DNA of 23,606 nt from Pseudomonadota bacterium (GCA_023438245.1 JAEXRD010000116.1:1-23606); one strand, 5' to 3'. Positions 6,505-14,848 are shown, counted from the first letter of the stretch. Program-made: numbers and translations. Notes: generated by a model not told the origin, from the sequence alone.

Positions 6505-7785
6505 TTACGGACGACCCAGGCGCGCCAGCAGGATGGCCGCGGCCTGCGACACGTTGAGCGAGTCGAAGTCGCGCTTGAGCGGAATGGCCAGCTTCTGGCC
6601 GCAGTGCTTGGACACCCCGGGCCGCACGCCCTTTTCCTCGCCGCCCAGCACCAGCACGGCGGGCAGGTGCACCTTGGCCTGGTACGCGTCCTCGCCGCCC
6701 GCGTCGGCGCAGAGGATGGACAGCCCGGCCTCGGCGCAGGCGTCCAGGGCCTGGCTCATGTTGGTCACGCGGGCCACGGGCAGGTGGTGCAGCGCGCCCG
6801 CGCTGGCGCGCATGGCCCCGCCGCCGATGTAGGCCCCGCCGTGGCGCGGCACGATGATGCCCGCGGCGCCCAGCGCCCAGGCCGTGCGGGCCATGGCGCC
6901 CAGGTTGCCGGGGTCCTGCACCTTGTCCAGGGCCAGCAGCACGGGCAGCGGCGCGTCCATCACCTTGGCGATGAGCGCGTCCAGCTCGGCGTATTCCACC
7001 GCGGCGGTGACGGCCACCACGCCCTGGTGCGTGCCGGAATACAGGCGGCGCAGCACGGAATCGTCCACGAACTGCACCTTGATGCGGTTGGCGTCGGCCA
7101 GGGCCACGATCTCCTGCACCTTGGCCTCGCGCGCGCCCTTGCGCACGAACAGGCCGTCCACGCGCCGGGGCGTGCCCTCCAGCAGTTCGCGCACGGCGTT
7201 GCGCCCGGCGGTGACGCTCTTGCCCTCGTCCAGGGCCGGGGCGTCGGCGTCGTTCGCCTCCGCGGCCTTCACCGGGCGGCGGGGCTCGCGCTCGGGCTTG
7301 CCGAAGCGTTCGGACGTGCCGGGCCGGTCGGGCCTGGGCCGGTCAGGACGGGGGGCGCGCTCGCGCCGGTCGCCCTGCTGCCCCTTCTGGCCGGAGGCCC
7401 CGGCCTCGCGGGCGGGCTTGGGGAAGCTGCGCGGGGTCTCGTCGAACTCGAAATCAAAATCGTCCACGCGCTCGGATTTTTCCCGGGGCTTGTGGTAATT
7501 TCCGCTCCCGCCCTTTTTTTCCTCGCTGCGCTCGTCCTTGCGGAAGCCGCCGGGCTTTCCGCCCGGTTTTCCGCCGGGCTTGCCCGGGCCGGACCGACTC
7601 CCGCCGGGCTTGCCGCCGGGCTTGCTGGTGGTCCATCCACCAGAAGAGCCGCCGGAGCCGCCACCGGAGTGGCCGCCCTTGCCCACGCCGGAACGCCTGG
7701 GACCGCCCGATTTTCCCCCCGGGCCGCCGGATCCGCCGGAGCGGGCCGGAGCCTTGGAACGAGGCGACTTTTTGCCTTCAGCCAT
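6505..7785 (-). CDS. rlmB: 23S rRNA 2'-O-methyltransferase RlmB (TrmH/SpoU family) with long disordered N-terminus
   Basis: A 426-residue protein. The C-terminal part (about 188-426) is a complete SpoU methyltransferase: substrate-binding domain opening with VTAGRNAVRELLEG, then the three SPOUT motifs DPGNLGAMARTA, LVLGGEEKGV and FDSLNVSQAAAI forming the knotted SAM site. RlmB modifies a conserved guanosine in the 23S peptidyl-transferase region. Residues 1-185 are an unusual Gly/Ser/Lys/Pro/Arg-rich extension with a KPGG repeat block, an acidic-aromatic patch (DDFDFEFDE, 108-116) and a PRPDRPRPDRP run, likely disordered and RNA-binding. Typical RlmB is about 245-250 residues. The ATG at 7785 has GGAGGT at ideal spacing, so the extension is translated as far as can be seen. 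Divergent from the mltD-like gene. Confidence 0.92.
   Translation of the reverse strand: MAEGKKSPRSKAPARSGGSGGPGGKSGGPRRSGVGKGGHSGGGSGGSSGGWTTSKPGGKPGGSRSGPGKPGGKPGGKPGGFRKDERSEEKKGGSGNYHKPREKSERVDDFDFEFDETPRSFPKPAREAGASGQKGQQGDRRERAPRPDRPRPDRPGTSERFGKPEREPRRPVKAAEANDADAPALDEGKSVTAGRNAVRELLEGTPRRVDGLFVRKGAREAKVQEIVALADANRIKVQFVDDSVLRRLYSGTHQGVVAVTAAVEYAELDALIAKVMDAPLPVLLALDKVQDPGNLGAMARTAWALGAAGIIVPRHGGAYIGGGAMRASAGALHHLPVARVTNMSQALDACAEAGLSILCADAGGEDAYQAKVHLPAVLVLGGEEKGVRPGVSKHCGQKLAIPLKRDFDSLNVSQAAAILLARLGRP
7546..7623 (-). repeat. KPGG-coding tandem repeat block within rlmB
   Basis: Residues 55-80 of the RlmB product contain five KPGG units (two, a SRSGPG interruption, then three), encoded by near-identical 12-bp steps on the minus strand. 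Slipped-strand changes in repeat number are plausible here. It is a coding repeat, not a mobile element. Confidence 0.8.
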
Positions 7786-7820
7786 GAAATACCTCCAGAA
7801 TCCGACTGCGCAGGCCTGAC

Positions 7821-7849
7821 TTGCCATGCGCCCCGGACAGGTGTAGAGT
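7821..7849 (+). promoter_or_regulatory. Sigma70-like promoter for the mltD-like gene
   Basis: TTGCCA (7821-7826), a 17-bp spacer, then TAGAGT (7844-7849). TSS would be near 7856, giving a leader of about 130 nt. The spacer carries the 5' arm (7828-7836) of a perfect 9-bp inverted repeat whose 3' arm (7877-7885) is followed by six T (7887-7892). Confidence 0.5.
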
Positions 7850-7968
7850 GTGGTGTCTTTTTGCGTATCCAGAAAACCGGGGCGCGTTTTTTCTCCAATC
7901 ATTCCGGCGGCGCAATTCCTGCCGCCCCTTCCGCACCCCGCATCGGCCAAGAGGGCCGCAACGCCAAC

Positions 7969-7973
7969 GGAGG
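7969..7973 (+). promoter_or_regulatory. Ribosome binding site that decides the mltD-like start
   Basis: GGAGG abuts an ATG at 7974, which is too close for initiation, and lies 12 nt before the ATG at 7986 and 9 nt before an in-frame TTG at 7983. This favours the later start, which also gives a cleaner lipoprotein signal peptide. Confidence 0.65.
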
Positions 7974-7985
7974 ATGACCGTTTTG

Positions 7986-9704
7986 ATGAAGTCTTTGCTC
8001 AGACGCCTGGCCACCGGAACCGCCCTGCTGGGCCTGCTGCCGCTGTGGTCGTGCGCCACCATGAATAGCGACATCGTGGACCCTGTCAAGGCCCAGGGCT
8101 CCGAATCCCGCCAGTTCGCCCAGAGCGGCGGCCAGAAGGCCGGCCTCGTGGCCGCGCAGGGCCGCCTCCCGCTCAAGCCCCAGAGCACCCCCGGCATCGA
8201 CGACGACATGGACCTGGAACCCGAACTCTCCCCGGTTCCCCTCACCCCCGGCCAGACCGGCACCATGCTGGAAAGCGAAGTCACCGAGCCGCCCGCCGCC
8301 GTGGCCACCCCGCTCACCCCCGAGCAGCGCCGCATCTTAAGCGACAAGTCCGGCCTGGACTTCGACCTGGACCTTTTCGAATCCCAGGAAGTGGAGCGCT
8401 ACTTCGCCTACTACACCGGCCCCGCGCGCGAGACCTTCGCCCGCTGGCTCAAGCGCAGCGAGGCCTACCTGCCCCAGGTGCGCGACGCGCTGACCCGCCA
8501 CGGCCTGCCCCAGGACCTGGCCATGCTGCCCTTCGCCGAGTCCGGCTACAACGTCAACGCCTACTCCTGGGCGGGCGCGGGCGGCATGTGGCAGTTCATG
8601 CCCTTCACCGGCCGCAAGTACGGCCTGACCGTGGACTGGTGGCTGGACGAGCGCCGCGACCCCAACAAGGCCACCGAGGCCGCCGCCAAGTACCTGGCCT
8701 TCCTTAATGACATGTTCGGCGACTGGTACCTGGCCCTGGCCGCCTACAACGCCGGCGAGGGCAAGATCGCCCGCGCGCTCGAGGGCACCAACACCGACGA
8801 CTTCTTCCAGCTCTTGACCCGCAACAACCGCCTGGGCGGCAAGGCCCGCCTGAAGACCGAGACCCAGCACTACGTGCCCAAGTTCGTGGCCATCACCAAG
8901 ATCTTCCAGAACCTGGAGGCCCTGGGCTTCGAGCCCGTGCGCTGGGACGCCGCGCCCCGGCTGGAGATGGTCACGGTGCCCGGCGGCACCGACCTGCTGG
9001 CCCTGGCCAAGGCCGGCGGCATGAGCTGGGACGAGTTCCACGACCTCAACCCGGCCTTCCGCCGCCAGGTGAGCCCCCCGGACCGCCAGGTCTCCGTGGC
9101 CATTCCCACCGCCAAGAAGATGCCCATGCTGGCCTACCTGGAGAACCCCTCCACGCGGCCCTACGCCGGGTTCATCACCCACCTGGTGAAGAAGGGCGAG
9201 AGCGTGGGCACCCTGGCCAAGCGCTACCGCGTGCCCGCCGAGGTCGTCACCCAGGTCAACGGCCCGGTGCTCAAGCCCGGCGAATACGCCATGATCCCGG
9301 CCAGCAGCACCGGCGAGAAGATGCCCGAGGGCCTGAAAAAGACCCGCGGCATCGCCTCCGGCCGCTCCAACTACACCGTGGGCAAGAACGACAACATGTG
9401 GTCCATCGCCAAGAAGTTCAAGATCAACGCCAAGACGCTGCTGGTGGCCAACGGCCTGGCCAACTCCACCAGCATCAAGCCCGGCATGCAGCTCTACATC
9501 CCCGACTCCAGCGCCCAGGCCCAGAAGAAGACCGGCAAGCAGGCCGCCAAGGCCCGCGAGCAGGTCATCCGCTACACCGTGCGCCAGGGCGACACCCTGC
9601 AGACCGTGTCCAAGAAGTTCGGCGTCACCGCCGAGTCCCTCAAGGGCTGGAACAAGATCAAGGGCGGCCTGCGCGCGGGCGAGACCCTCAAGGTCGTGCA
9701 GTAG
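7986..9704 (+). CDS. mltD: MltD-like membrane-bound lytic transglycosylase with three LysM domains
   Basis: A 572-residue outer-membrane-type lipoprotein that would cleave peptidoglycan glycan strands to 1,6-anhydro ends. Lipoprotein signal MKSLLRR, then a hydrophobic stretch to the lipobox Cys23 (LWSC, with an unusual Trp at -2). SLT domain about 130-330: catalytic Glu185 in FAESGYN, followed by SWAGAGGMWQFMPFTGRKYG and AAYNAGEGKIARAL, the hallmarks of MltD-type (1D) enzymes. Three LysM peptidoglycan-binding modules at about 397-440, 462-507 and 529-572. Start chosen by ribosome site spacing (see 7969-7973). Monocistronic, with its own promoter and a strong terminator. Confidence 0.95.
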   Translation: MKSLLRRLATGTALLGLLPLWSCATMNSDIVDPVKAQGSESRQFAQSGGQKAGLVAAQGRLPLKPQSTPGIDDDMDLEPELSPVPLTPGQTGTMLESEVTEPPAAVATPLTPEQRRILSDKSGLDFDLDLFESQEVERYFAYYTGPARETFARWLKRSEAYLPQVRDALTRHGLPQDLAMLPFAESGYNVNAYSWAGAGGMWQFMPFTGRKYGLTVDWWLDERRDPNKATEAAAKYLAFLNDMFGDWYLALAAYNAGEGKIARALEGTNTDDFFQLLTRNNRLGGKARLKTETQHYVPKFVAITKIFQNLEALGFEPVRWDAAPRLEMVTVPGGTDLLALAKAGGMSWDEFHDLNPAFRRQVSPPDRQVSVAIPTAKKMPMLAYLENPSTRPYAGFITHLVKKGESVGTLAKRYRVPAEVVTQVNGPVLKPGEYAMIPASSTGEKMPEGLKKTRGIASGRSNYTVGKNDNMWSIAKKFKINAKTLLVANGLANSTSIKPGMQLYIPDSSAQAQKKTGKQAAKAREQVIRYTVRQGDTLQTVSKKFGVTAESLKGWNKIKGGLRAGETLKVVQ

Positions 9705-9731
9705 CCGACCACGACGCGAACGCCAAACAGA

Positions 9732-9770
9732 GGCGGCCGTCCGGAGACTCCGGGCGGCCGCCATTTTTTT
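9732..9770 (+). terminator. Strong intrinsic terminator after the mltD-like gene
   Basis: A 14-bp stem with one T-G wobble: GGCGGCCG pairs with CGGCCGCC and CCGGA with TCCGG, closed by a GAC loop. It is followed by A and seven T (9764-9770). It lies 28 bp after the stop codon and ends 28 bp before the convergent GGDEF-EAL gene. Confidence 0.92.
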
Positions 9771-9797
9771 GCGTCCGGAAACTGCGGCGGGGCGGCG

Positions 9798-12700
9798 CTA
9801 CTGCCGGGGATACTCCTGGGGGGAGCCCAGGTCGTCGGCCTGGGCGGAGGAATCGGCGGAATGGGCGCCCTGCCCTTCCTGGCCATGCTGACCGGCACGC
9901 GCGGCGGAAAAATCGTCCGCCCGCCTGCCCGTGGCCAGCCTGCGGCCCAAAAGCGGCTCCACCCCCACCGGGGGCACCGGGGGCGAGAACAGGAAGCCCT
10001 GCACCGCCTCGCAGCCCAGCTCGGCCAGGATGTCCAGCTGCTCGCGGCTCTCCACGCCCTCGGCCACCACGGTCAGGCGCAGGCTGCGGCCCAGGGCCAC
10101 GATGGCGCGCACCAGCTCGCGGCTGTCGGAGTCCTCGCGCGGGAGGTCCCGCACGAAGCTGCGGTCGATCTTGAGGATGTCCACCGGGAAGCGCTGCAGG
10201 TAGGACAGCGAGGAGTAGCCCGTGCCGAAGTCGTCGATGGCCAGGGACACGCCCAGGGCCTTGAGCCTGCGCATGGAGGACAGCGCGCCCTCGGGGTCGG
10301 CCATGAGCGCGCTCTCGGTGATCTCGATCTTGAGCATGGCCGGGGGCAGGCCGCTCTCGTTCAGGGCCTGGCGCACCACCTCCACCAGGTCGGGCTGGGT
10401 GAACTGCCGGGCCGAAAGGTTCACGGAAAGCGGCACGCGCCGGGCGTCGGGGTACTCCGCCCGCCAGGAGGCCATGGCCGCGCAGGCGCGCCGGAGCACG
10501 CGCTCGCCCAGGGGCACGATGAGCCCGCTCTCCTCGGCGTGGGGGATGAACAGGTCCGGCCCCACCAGGCCGCGCAGCGGGCTCTTCCAGCGCACCAGCG
10601 CCTCCAGCCCGCGCAGCTCGGTCCCGCTCATGGAGTAGATGGGCTGGTAGTAGACCAGGAACTCGTCCTGGTCCAGGGCGCGGCGCATGTCGGCGTCCAG
10701 GGCCATGAGCTCCACGGCGCGGCGCAGCATGCCGGGGTGGAACATGCGCATGCGGTCGCGCCCGGCGTCCTTGGCGCGGTGCATGGCCACGTCGGCGTTC
10801 TGCAGGATGCTCTCGGCCCGGGGGCTGTCCGCCGTGGGGCCCACCACCACGCCCACGCTGGCGGTGAGGCGCACCTCCTGGCCGTCCACCAGGAAGGGCT
10901 CGCGCAGGCGCTCCAGGGCGGAGCGGATGAGCTCCTGCGCGCCCTCGGCCCCGGCCACGCCCTCCACGATGAGCACGAACTCGTCGCCGCCGAAGCGGCA
11001 CACGGTGTCCTGGCCGCGCACGCCGCGCACCAGCCGCCGGGCCGCCTCGATGAGCACGCGGTCGCCGAAGCTGTGGCCCAGGCTGTCGTTCATGAGCTTG
11101 AAATGGTCCAGGTCGATGAAGGCCACGGCGAACAGCCCTCCCCGGCGCTGGGCGTCCTCGGCGGCCTGCTGGATGCGCTCCAGGCACAGCACGCGGTTGG
11201 GCAGCCCGGTGAGGCCGTCGTGCAGGGCCTTGAACAGCAGCTGCTTCTCCATCATCTTGCGCGCGGTGATGTCCGCCATGGTCAGCACACCGGCCACCAC
11301 CTCGCCCTCGGCGGAGCGGATGGGCGCCGCGGAGCACAACAGCCAGCGCTCCTGGCCGCCCTCGGGCTGGAAGCGCACCTCCATGCCCTCGGTGGACTGC
11401 CCGAGCAGGGCGCGGGCGAAGGGAGCGTCCTGCGGGGCGATGACGGCGCCCTCGCCGTCCAGGAAGCGCCAGCCGGGCTGGTAGGCCGCCACGGGCACGT
11501 CCAGCAGCTCTCCGGGCTGGGTGCCCAGCACCCGTTCCGCCGCGCGGTTGACGATGCTGGTGCGCCCGCTGGCGGCCTCGGCGATGACGATGCCGGTGGG
11601 GCTTTGGTCCAGGGCGGCCTCGAAGAGCGCGCGGGTGCTCTCCAGCTCCTGCAGCAGGTTCTTGCGCGCGGTGATGTCGCGGCCAAAGGCGCAGAGGAAC
11701 TCGTCCTCGCCGAAGCGCATGTAGAAGGCCTTGATCTCCTTGACCATGCGCGCCCCGCCCGCGCTGACCTGCACGGTCTCGAAGGTCTGCGCGCCCTCGC
11801 GCACCCGGCCCAGCAGGGAGCGGAAGGCCTCCTTCGGGTAGGCGGGATCGATGACGGACAGGGAGGCGCCCACCAGGTCGGCGCGGGCGCGGCCCAGGCT
11901 GCGTGCCACGGCCTCGTTGACGTAGGCCACGGTGCCGTCGGGGCGGATCAGGTAGACCTCCTCCACACCGCTGTCCAGGAAGAACTTGAACCGGGCCAGC
12001 TCGCGCTCGTTCTCGCGCTGCTCGGAAATGTCGTGGAACACCAGCACCGCGGCGGCGATGGAGCCGTCGGCGGCGCGCACGGGCGCGGCGTTGGCCGAGA
12101 TCCAGCGCTCGGTGCCGTCGGCCAGCACCAGCCGGAATTCGGCGTTCTCCGTAACCGTTCCCTGGTTCATCGCCAGGGCCAGGGGCAGATCTTCGTGCCC
12201 CAACAGCCCCCCGGCCGGGGTGTAGACCAGGAAGGGCGGCGCGGCCTGGTGCGGCAGCTCCGAGAGGGGAGCGGAAAGGCCCAGCAGGCGCAGGGCCTTG
12301 TTATTGTAGATGGCGGGCAGCGCCTTGTCGGCGTAGGCGATGAGAATGCCCGAGGGCGACTGCTCGATGGCCGAGAGCAGCAGCTCGCGAGTCTTGCGGT
12401 GGCGGGCCATCTCGGCCATGAGCCCTTCCTGCAGCAGCCGCGACTCCCGGAGCTGCTCGTCGGCCCGGCGTCCCCGGCGGCGCGCCAGAAGCAGCCCCAG
12501 CGCGGGGGCGGAGAGCAGCAGCGCCACGGCCAGCGCGGCCCAGGCCGCCGCCCCCAGGCCCAGGAAAATCCCCCCCGCGTTGCCCTCGTCCAGCGCGTCG
12601 CTCCCGCTGGCCAGGGCCGCGATGCCGCTGTTCAGGTTGGCCAGCAGGGCCTCGTCTCCCTTGCGCACGGCGGCGCGCAGCTGCACCCCGGGAAAACTGC

Positions 12701-13385
12701 GCACCAGCCGGAAGCCGCGCGGCGTGGCCGCCTCCAGCCGCTGGCGCAGCAGCAGCACCGGCCCGGCGGCCAGGCGCACCTGGCCCTCGGCCAGGGCCAG
12801 GGCCAGGCTGTCCAGGTCCGGGTATTGGCGGATGGACAGGCCCGGGAAGGTGGCGGCGAGAAAGGCGGTGGAGGGCTCCCCGGCCACAAGTCCGGCCGTG
12901 GCTCCGTCCAGTTCCAGCGCGGCGAGGTCGGCCCCGTCGGCCACTGCGGCGTAAAGCCCCAGGCCCAGGTCCAGAATGGGGCGCGAAAAGGACAGCCGCT
13001 CCTCCAGGGCCGGGTCCGGGGCCAGCCCGGCGCACACGTCGGCCCGGCCGGCGAGCAGCATGGCCACGGCCTCTTCCTGGCTGCGCGCGCCCGTGAAGAA
13101 CACCTGGGTGCCGGTCTTCTCCGCCCAGCGCCGCCAGTAACGCGCCAGCAGGCCGGTGGCGCGGCCCTGCTCGTCGATGTCGAAGTACGGCGGGCTCTCC
13201 AGCGAATGCACTATGGCCAGGCCCCGCTGCGTGGCGGCGGCGGGTCCGGCCAGCAAGGACGCGGCGGCGAGGGCCAGCGCGAGAACGAGCGCGCCAAAGA
13301 ACGTGGCGGCCCCCGGGGCCCGCCACGGCGACGGGGCCGCGAACAGGCGCTTCAGGCGGGACACGTCGGGGCCTCGCCGGGGCAC
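9798..13385 (-). CDS. Periplasmic-sensing SBP-PAS-GGDEF-EAL c-di-GMP enzyme
   Basis: A 1195-residue inner-membrane signalling protein. Order: signal/TM (about 29-50); periplasmic solute-binding domain of the family 3 type (about 55-262, with SPPYFDIDEQGRATG); TM (about 274-300); three PAS domains (about 332-455, 465-575, 582-710); GGDEF domain with intact GGDEF (799-803) and the inhibitory RxxD site RGQD (790-793); EAL domain with EAL (928-930), EITES (1021-1025), DDFGTGYSSL (1051-1060), KIDRSFV and VAEGVES. Both catalytic cores look active, so it could make and degrade c-di-GMP in response to a small periplasmic ligand. A hydrophilic tail follows 1155. The GTG at 13385 is 4 nt after the upstream stop; a GTG at 13364 with GCGAGG before it is an alternative. 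Confidence 0.93.
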   Translation of the reverse strand: MPRRGPDVSRLKRLFAAPSPWRAPGAATFFGALVLALALAAASLLAGPAAATQRGLAIVHSLESPPYFDIDEQGRATGLLARYWRRWAEKTGTQVFFTGARSQEEAVAMLLAGRADVCAGLAPDPALEERLSFSRPILDLGLGLYAAVADGADLAALELDGATAGLVAGEPSTAFLAATFPGLSIRQYPDLDSLALALAEGQVRLAAGPVLLLRQRLEAATPRGFRLVRSFPGVQLRAAVRKGDEALLANLNSGIAALASGSDALDEGNAGGIFLGLGAAAWAALAVALLLSAPALGLLLARRRGRRADEQLRESRLLQEGLMAEMARHRKTRELLLSAIEQSPSGILIAYADKALPAIYNNKALRLLGLSAPLSELPHQAAPPFLVYTPAGGLLGHEDLPLALAMNQGTVTENAEFRLVLADGTERWISANAAPVRAADGSIAAAVLVFHDISEQRENERELARFKFFLDSGVEEVYLIRPDGTVAYVNEAVARSLGRARADLVGASLSVIDPAYPKEAFRSLLGRVREGAQTFETVQVSAGGARMVKEIKAFYMRFGEDEFLCAFGRDITARKNLLQELESTRALFEAALDQSPTGIVIAEAASGRTSIVNRAAERVLGTQPGELLDVPVAAYQPGWRFLDGEGAVIAPQDAPFARALLGQSTEGMEVRFQPEGGQERWLLCSAAPIRSAEGEVVAGVLTMADITARKMMEKQLLFKALHDGLTGLPNRVLCLERIQQAAEDAQRRGGLFAVAFIDLDHFKLMNDSLGHSFGDRVLIEAARRLVRGVRGQDTVCRFGGDEFVLIVEGVAGAEGAQELIRSALERLREPFLVDGQEVRLTASVGVVVGPTADSPRAESILQNADVAMHRAKDAGRDRMRMFHPGMLRRAVELMALDADMRRALDQDEFLVYYQPIYSMSGTELRGLEALVRWKSPLRGLVGPDLFIPHAEESGLIVPLGERVLRRACAAMASWRAEYPDARRVPLSVNLSARQFTQPDLVEVVRQALNESGLPPAMLKIEITESALMADPEGALSSMRRLKALGVSLAIDDFGTGYSSLSYLQRFPVDILKIDRSFVRDLPREDSDSRELVRAIVALGRSLRLTVVAEGVESREQLDILAELGCEAVQGFLFSPPVPPVGVEPLLGRRLATGRRADDFSAARAGQHGQEGQGAHSADSSAQADDLGSPQEYPRQ

Positions 13386-13389
13386 GGTG

Positions 13390-13974
13390 CTACTTCACGG
13401 CCTTGACCACGTCGGTGGCGGCGTCCTGCAGGATGTACTGCAGGGTGGAGGCCAGCACCTTCTGGGCGGCGTCCACGTAGGTCACGCCGATGCGCTCGCG
13501 CTCGCCGGAGTAGTTCTGCTCCTGGACCCAGGCGCCGTCCTTCTCCAGCTTCACGCGCACGCGCAGCCCGGCCTTCACGGTCAGCGCCGCGCCGTGCTCC
13601 ACCTGCACCTTGTCGAACGAGCCGCTGACCACCAGGCCCTGGGGGGCGGGGATGGCCGCGCCCTGCTCGCGGAACTTCACGTTGCAGCCGCGGGCTTTCA
13701 GTTCCTCGAACATGGCCCAGCTGATCCATTCGGAAACATTGTTCTCGGCGTAGTAGCGCTTGCCGTCGCCCAGGGAGCCGATGCTGATGGTGTCGGCGCG
13801 CTTGTCGACGAAGCCCACCACGGTGATGGGCTGGGTGCAGGCGGGCGCGTCCTTGGGGGTGGAGGGCTCGTAGCGCAGGGGCACCACGGTGTTGGTGGCG
13901 CAGCCCCCGGCGGCCAGCGACAGGGCGAGGAGAACGGCGGCGCACAGCGCGCGCAGCGGACGGATGGCGGTCAT
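13390..13974 (-). CDS. YajG-like lipoprotein
   Basis: A 194-residue predicted lipoprotein: signal MTAIRPLR, hydrophobic core, lipobox ending at Cys25 (AAGGC). The mature region begins with a ITVVGFVDKRADTISIGSLGDG strand-turn and has SEWISWAMFEELKARGCNV and SGSFDKVQVEHG, resembling the YajG-type lipoprotein family (about 190 residues, function unknown). The family assignment is tentative. The ATG at 13974 has AGGAGGG 8 nt upstream and is downstream of a predicted promoter, which excludes a longer start at 14058. The gene ends 4 nt before the start of the GGDEF-EAL gene, so the two form an operon and the lipoprotein may work with the periplasmic sensor domain. Confidence 0.8.
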   Translation of the reverse strand: MTAIRPLRALCAAVLLALSLAAGGCATNTVVPLRYEPSTPKDAPACTQPITVVGFVDKRADTISIGSLGDGKRYYAENNVSEWISWAMFEELKARGCNVKFREQGAAIPAPQGLVVSGSFDKVQVEHGAALTVKAGLRVRVKLEKDGAWVQEQNYSGERERIGVTYVDAAQKVLASTLQYILQDAATDVVKAVK

Positions 13975-14046
13975 GGAAAAAACCCTCCTGGAATGCTTGG
14001 GGCGCGGGAAGTGCCGGGCGCCCCGGACAAGTTCGGACAGGTGCGG

Positions 14047-14075
14047 AGCATAGCCCAATCATTTCCCCCCTGCAA
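14047..14075 (-). promoter_or_regulatory. Sigma70-like promoter for the lipoprotein / GGDEF-EAL operon
   Basis: Minus-strand TTGCAG (14070-14075), a 17-bp spacer, then TATGCT (14047-14052); TSS near 14040, leader about 65 nt. The remainder of the 13975-14192 divergent gap shows no gene and no clear promoter for the plus-strand neighbour. Confidence 0.5.
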
Positions 14076-14192
14076 GCGCCGGGCGCTGGCCCTCCCCCGC
14101 CGCCCGCCGCGTCCCCTGGACTCCGGCCCGGTTTTGTGCTTTGGCTGAAAGAGCCCCGGCACGCACACCGCGCCCAACCAGAAGGAGCCGCC

Positions 14193-14576
14193 ATGCGCAT
14201 TCCCGCCCTCGCCGCAGCCCTGCTGCTCACGGCCCTGCTGGCCAGCCCCGCCCCCGCGGCGGAAAAGGCCAAGCCCGCGCCCAAGGCGGAAGCGAAACAG
14301 GAGTCCGTCGAGGTCAGCGGGCGCGTCACCGCAGGCCTGGACCAGGTGTTCATCAAGGACTCGGCCCAGGGCTACTTCCTGGTGCAGGGGGCCAACCTCG
14401 CGCCCTACTCCGGGCGCATGGTGCAGGCCTCGGGCGTGGTCACGGCCACGGGCGCGGAGTACAAGACCCTGCGCATCAAGTCCTTCCGCATCCAGAACCC
14501 GGACGACGAAGGCCCCGGGGCCGCCGGGGCCGGGCGCGAGGACAGCGCCAAGGCCGCGCCGAAAAAGAAGAAATAG
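14193..14576 (+). CDS. Small secreted OB-fold-like protein of unknown function
   Basis: A 127-residue exported protein: signal peptide MRIPALAAALLLTALLASPAPAA, a Lys/Ala/Pro linker, then a compact beta-rich core (about 38-102) reading VEVSGRVTAG, QVFIKDSAQGYFLVQG, SGRMVQASGVV, LRIKSFRIQ. The alternation and the 'SG.V' start are those of small OB-fold/nucleic-acid-binding-like domains, but no family is recognised with certainty. The C-terminus is charged and ends in KKKK. The ATG at 14193 has AAGGAG upstream. Followed on the same strand by the 53-residue gene. Confidence 0.78.
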   Translation: MRIPALAAALLLTALLASPAPAAEKAKPAPKAEAKQESVEVSGRVTAGLDQVFIKDSAQGYFLVQGANLAPYSGRMVQASGVVTATGAEYKTLRIKSFRIQNPDDEGPGAAGAGREDSAKAAPKKKK

Positions 14577-14593
14577 CGCCCTCCGGGGCTCTC

Positions 14594-14622
14594 TTGCCAA
14601 GGGGGCTGGAAATGCGTATTTC
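14594..14622 (+). promoter_or_regulatory. Possible promoter overlapping a hairpin, upstream of the 53-residue gene
   Basis: TTGCCA (14594-14599), a 17-bp spacer, TATTTC (14617-14622). The same segment forms a bulged hairpin: 14598-14605 pairs with 14623-14630, plus an inner 5-bp stem. It has no T-run, so it could be a terminator remnant, an mRNA processing hairpin or an operator. Confidence 0.35.
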
Positions 14623-14686
14623 CCCCCTTGCGCGGGCCTCGGAGCACTCCGGCCCAGCGCGCAACGCCCACAGCAGGGAGCAGAAC

Positions 14687-14848
14687 ATGACCAAGACCGC
14701 CAAGCCCGCCACCTATCAGCTCATCCTCGTGCGCTCCGGCAAGGAGGAGATCCTCTTCACCTCCGAGAAGCGCCTGGACGTGGAGCTGGAGCGCGAGAAG
14801 CACATCCGCTCCATCACCACCGGCTACGTGGAGATCCGCCAGGCCTAG
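14687..14848 (+). CDS. Small (53-residue) protein of unknown function
   Basis: Starts at ATG 14687 behind CAGGGAG. The product is soluble, beginning MTKTAKPATYQLILVRSGKEE and ending in a TGYVEIRQA strand; it is charged and well balanced with high-GC codon usage like its neighbours. No family is recognised. A terminator follows about 50 bp after its stop. Because it is short, support rests on the ribosome site, the terminator and the plausible composition. Confidence 0.68.
   Translation: MTKTAKPATYQLILVRSGKEEILFTSEKRLDVELEREKHIRSITTGYVEIRQA

Noticed and set aside
8337..9764. Long minus-strand frame opposite the mltD-like gene
   Set aside because: It is antisense to a clear lytic transglycosylase and runs through its terminator; composition is Gly/Leu/Ala/Val artefact.
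9861..13406. Very long open frame on the plus strand (about 1180 codons) opposite the GGDEF-EAL gene
   Set aside because: Its translation is Gly/His/Gln/Ala-rich with no domain, no ribosome site fits, and the opposite strand has a complete recognised protein. It is a high-GC antisense artefact.
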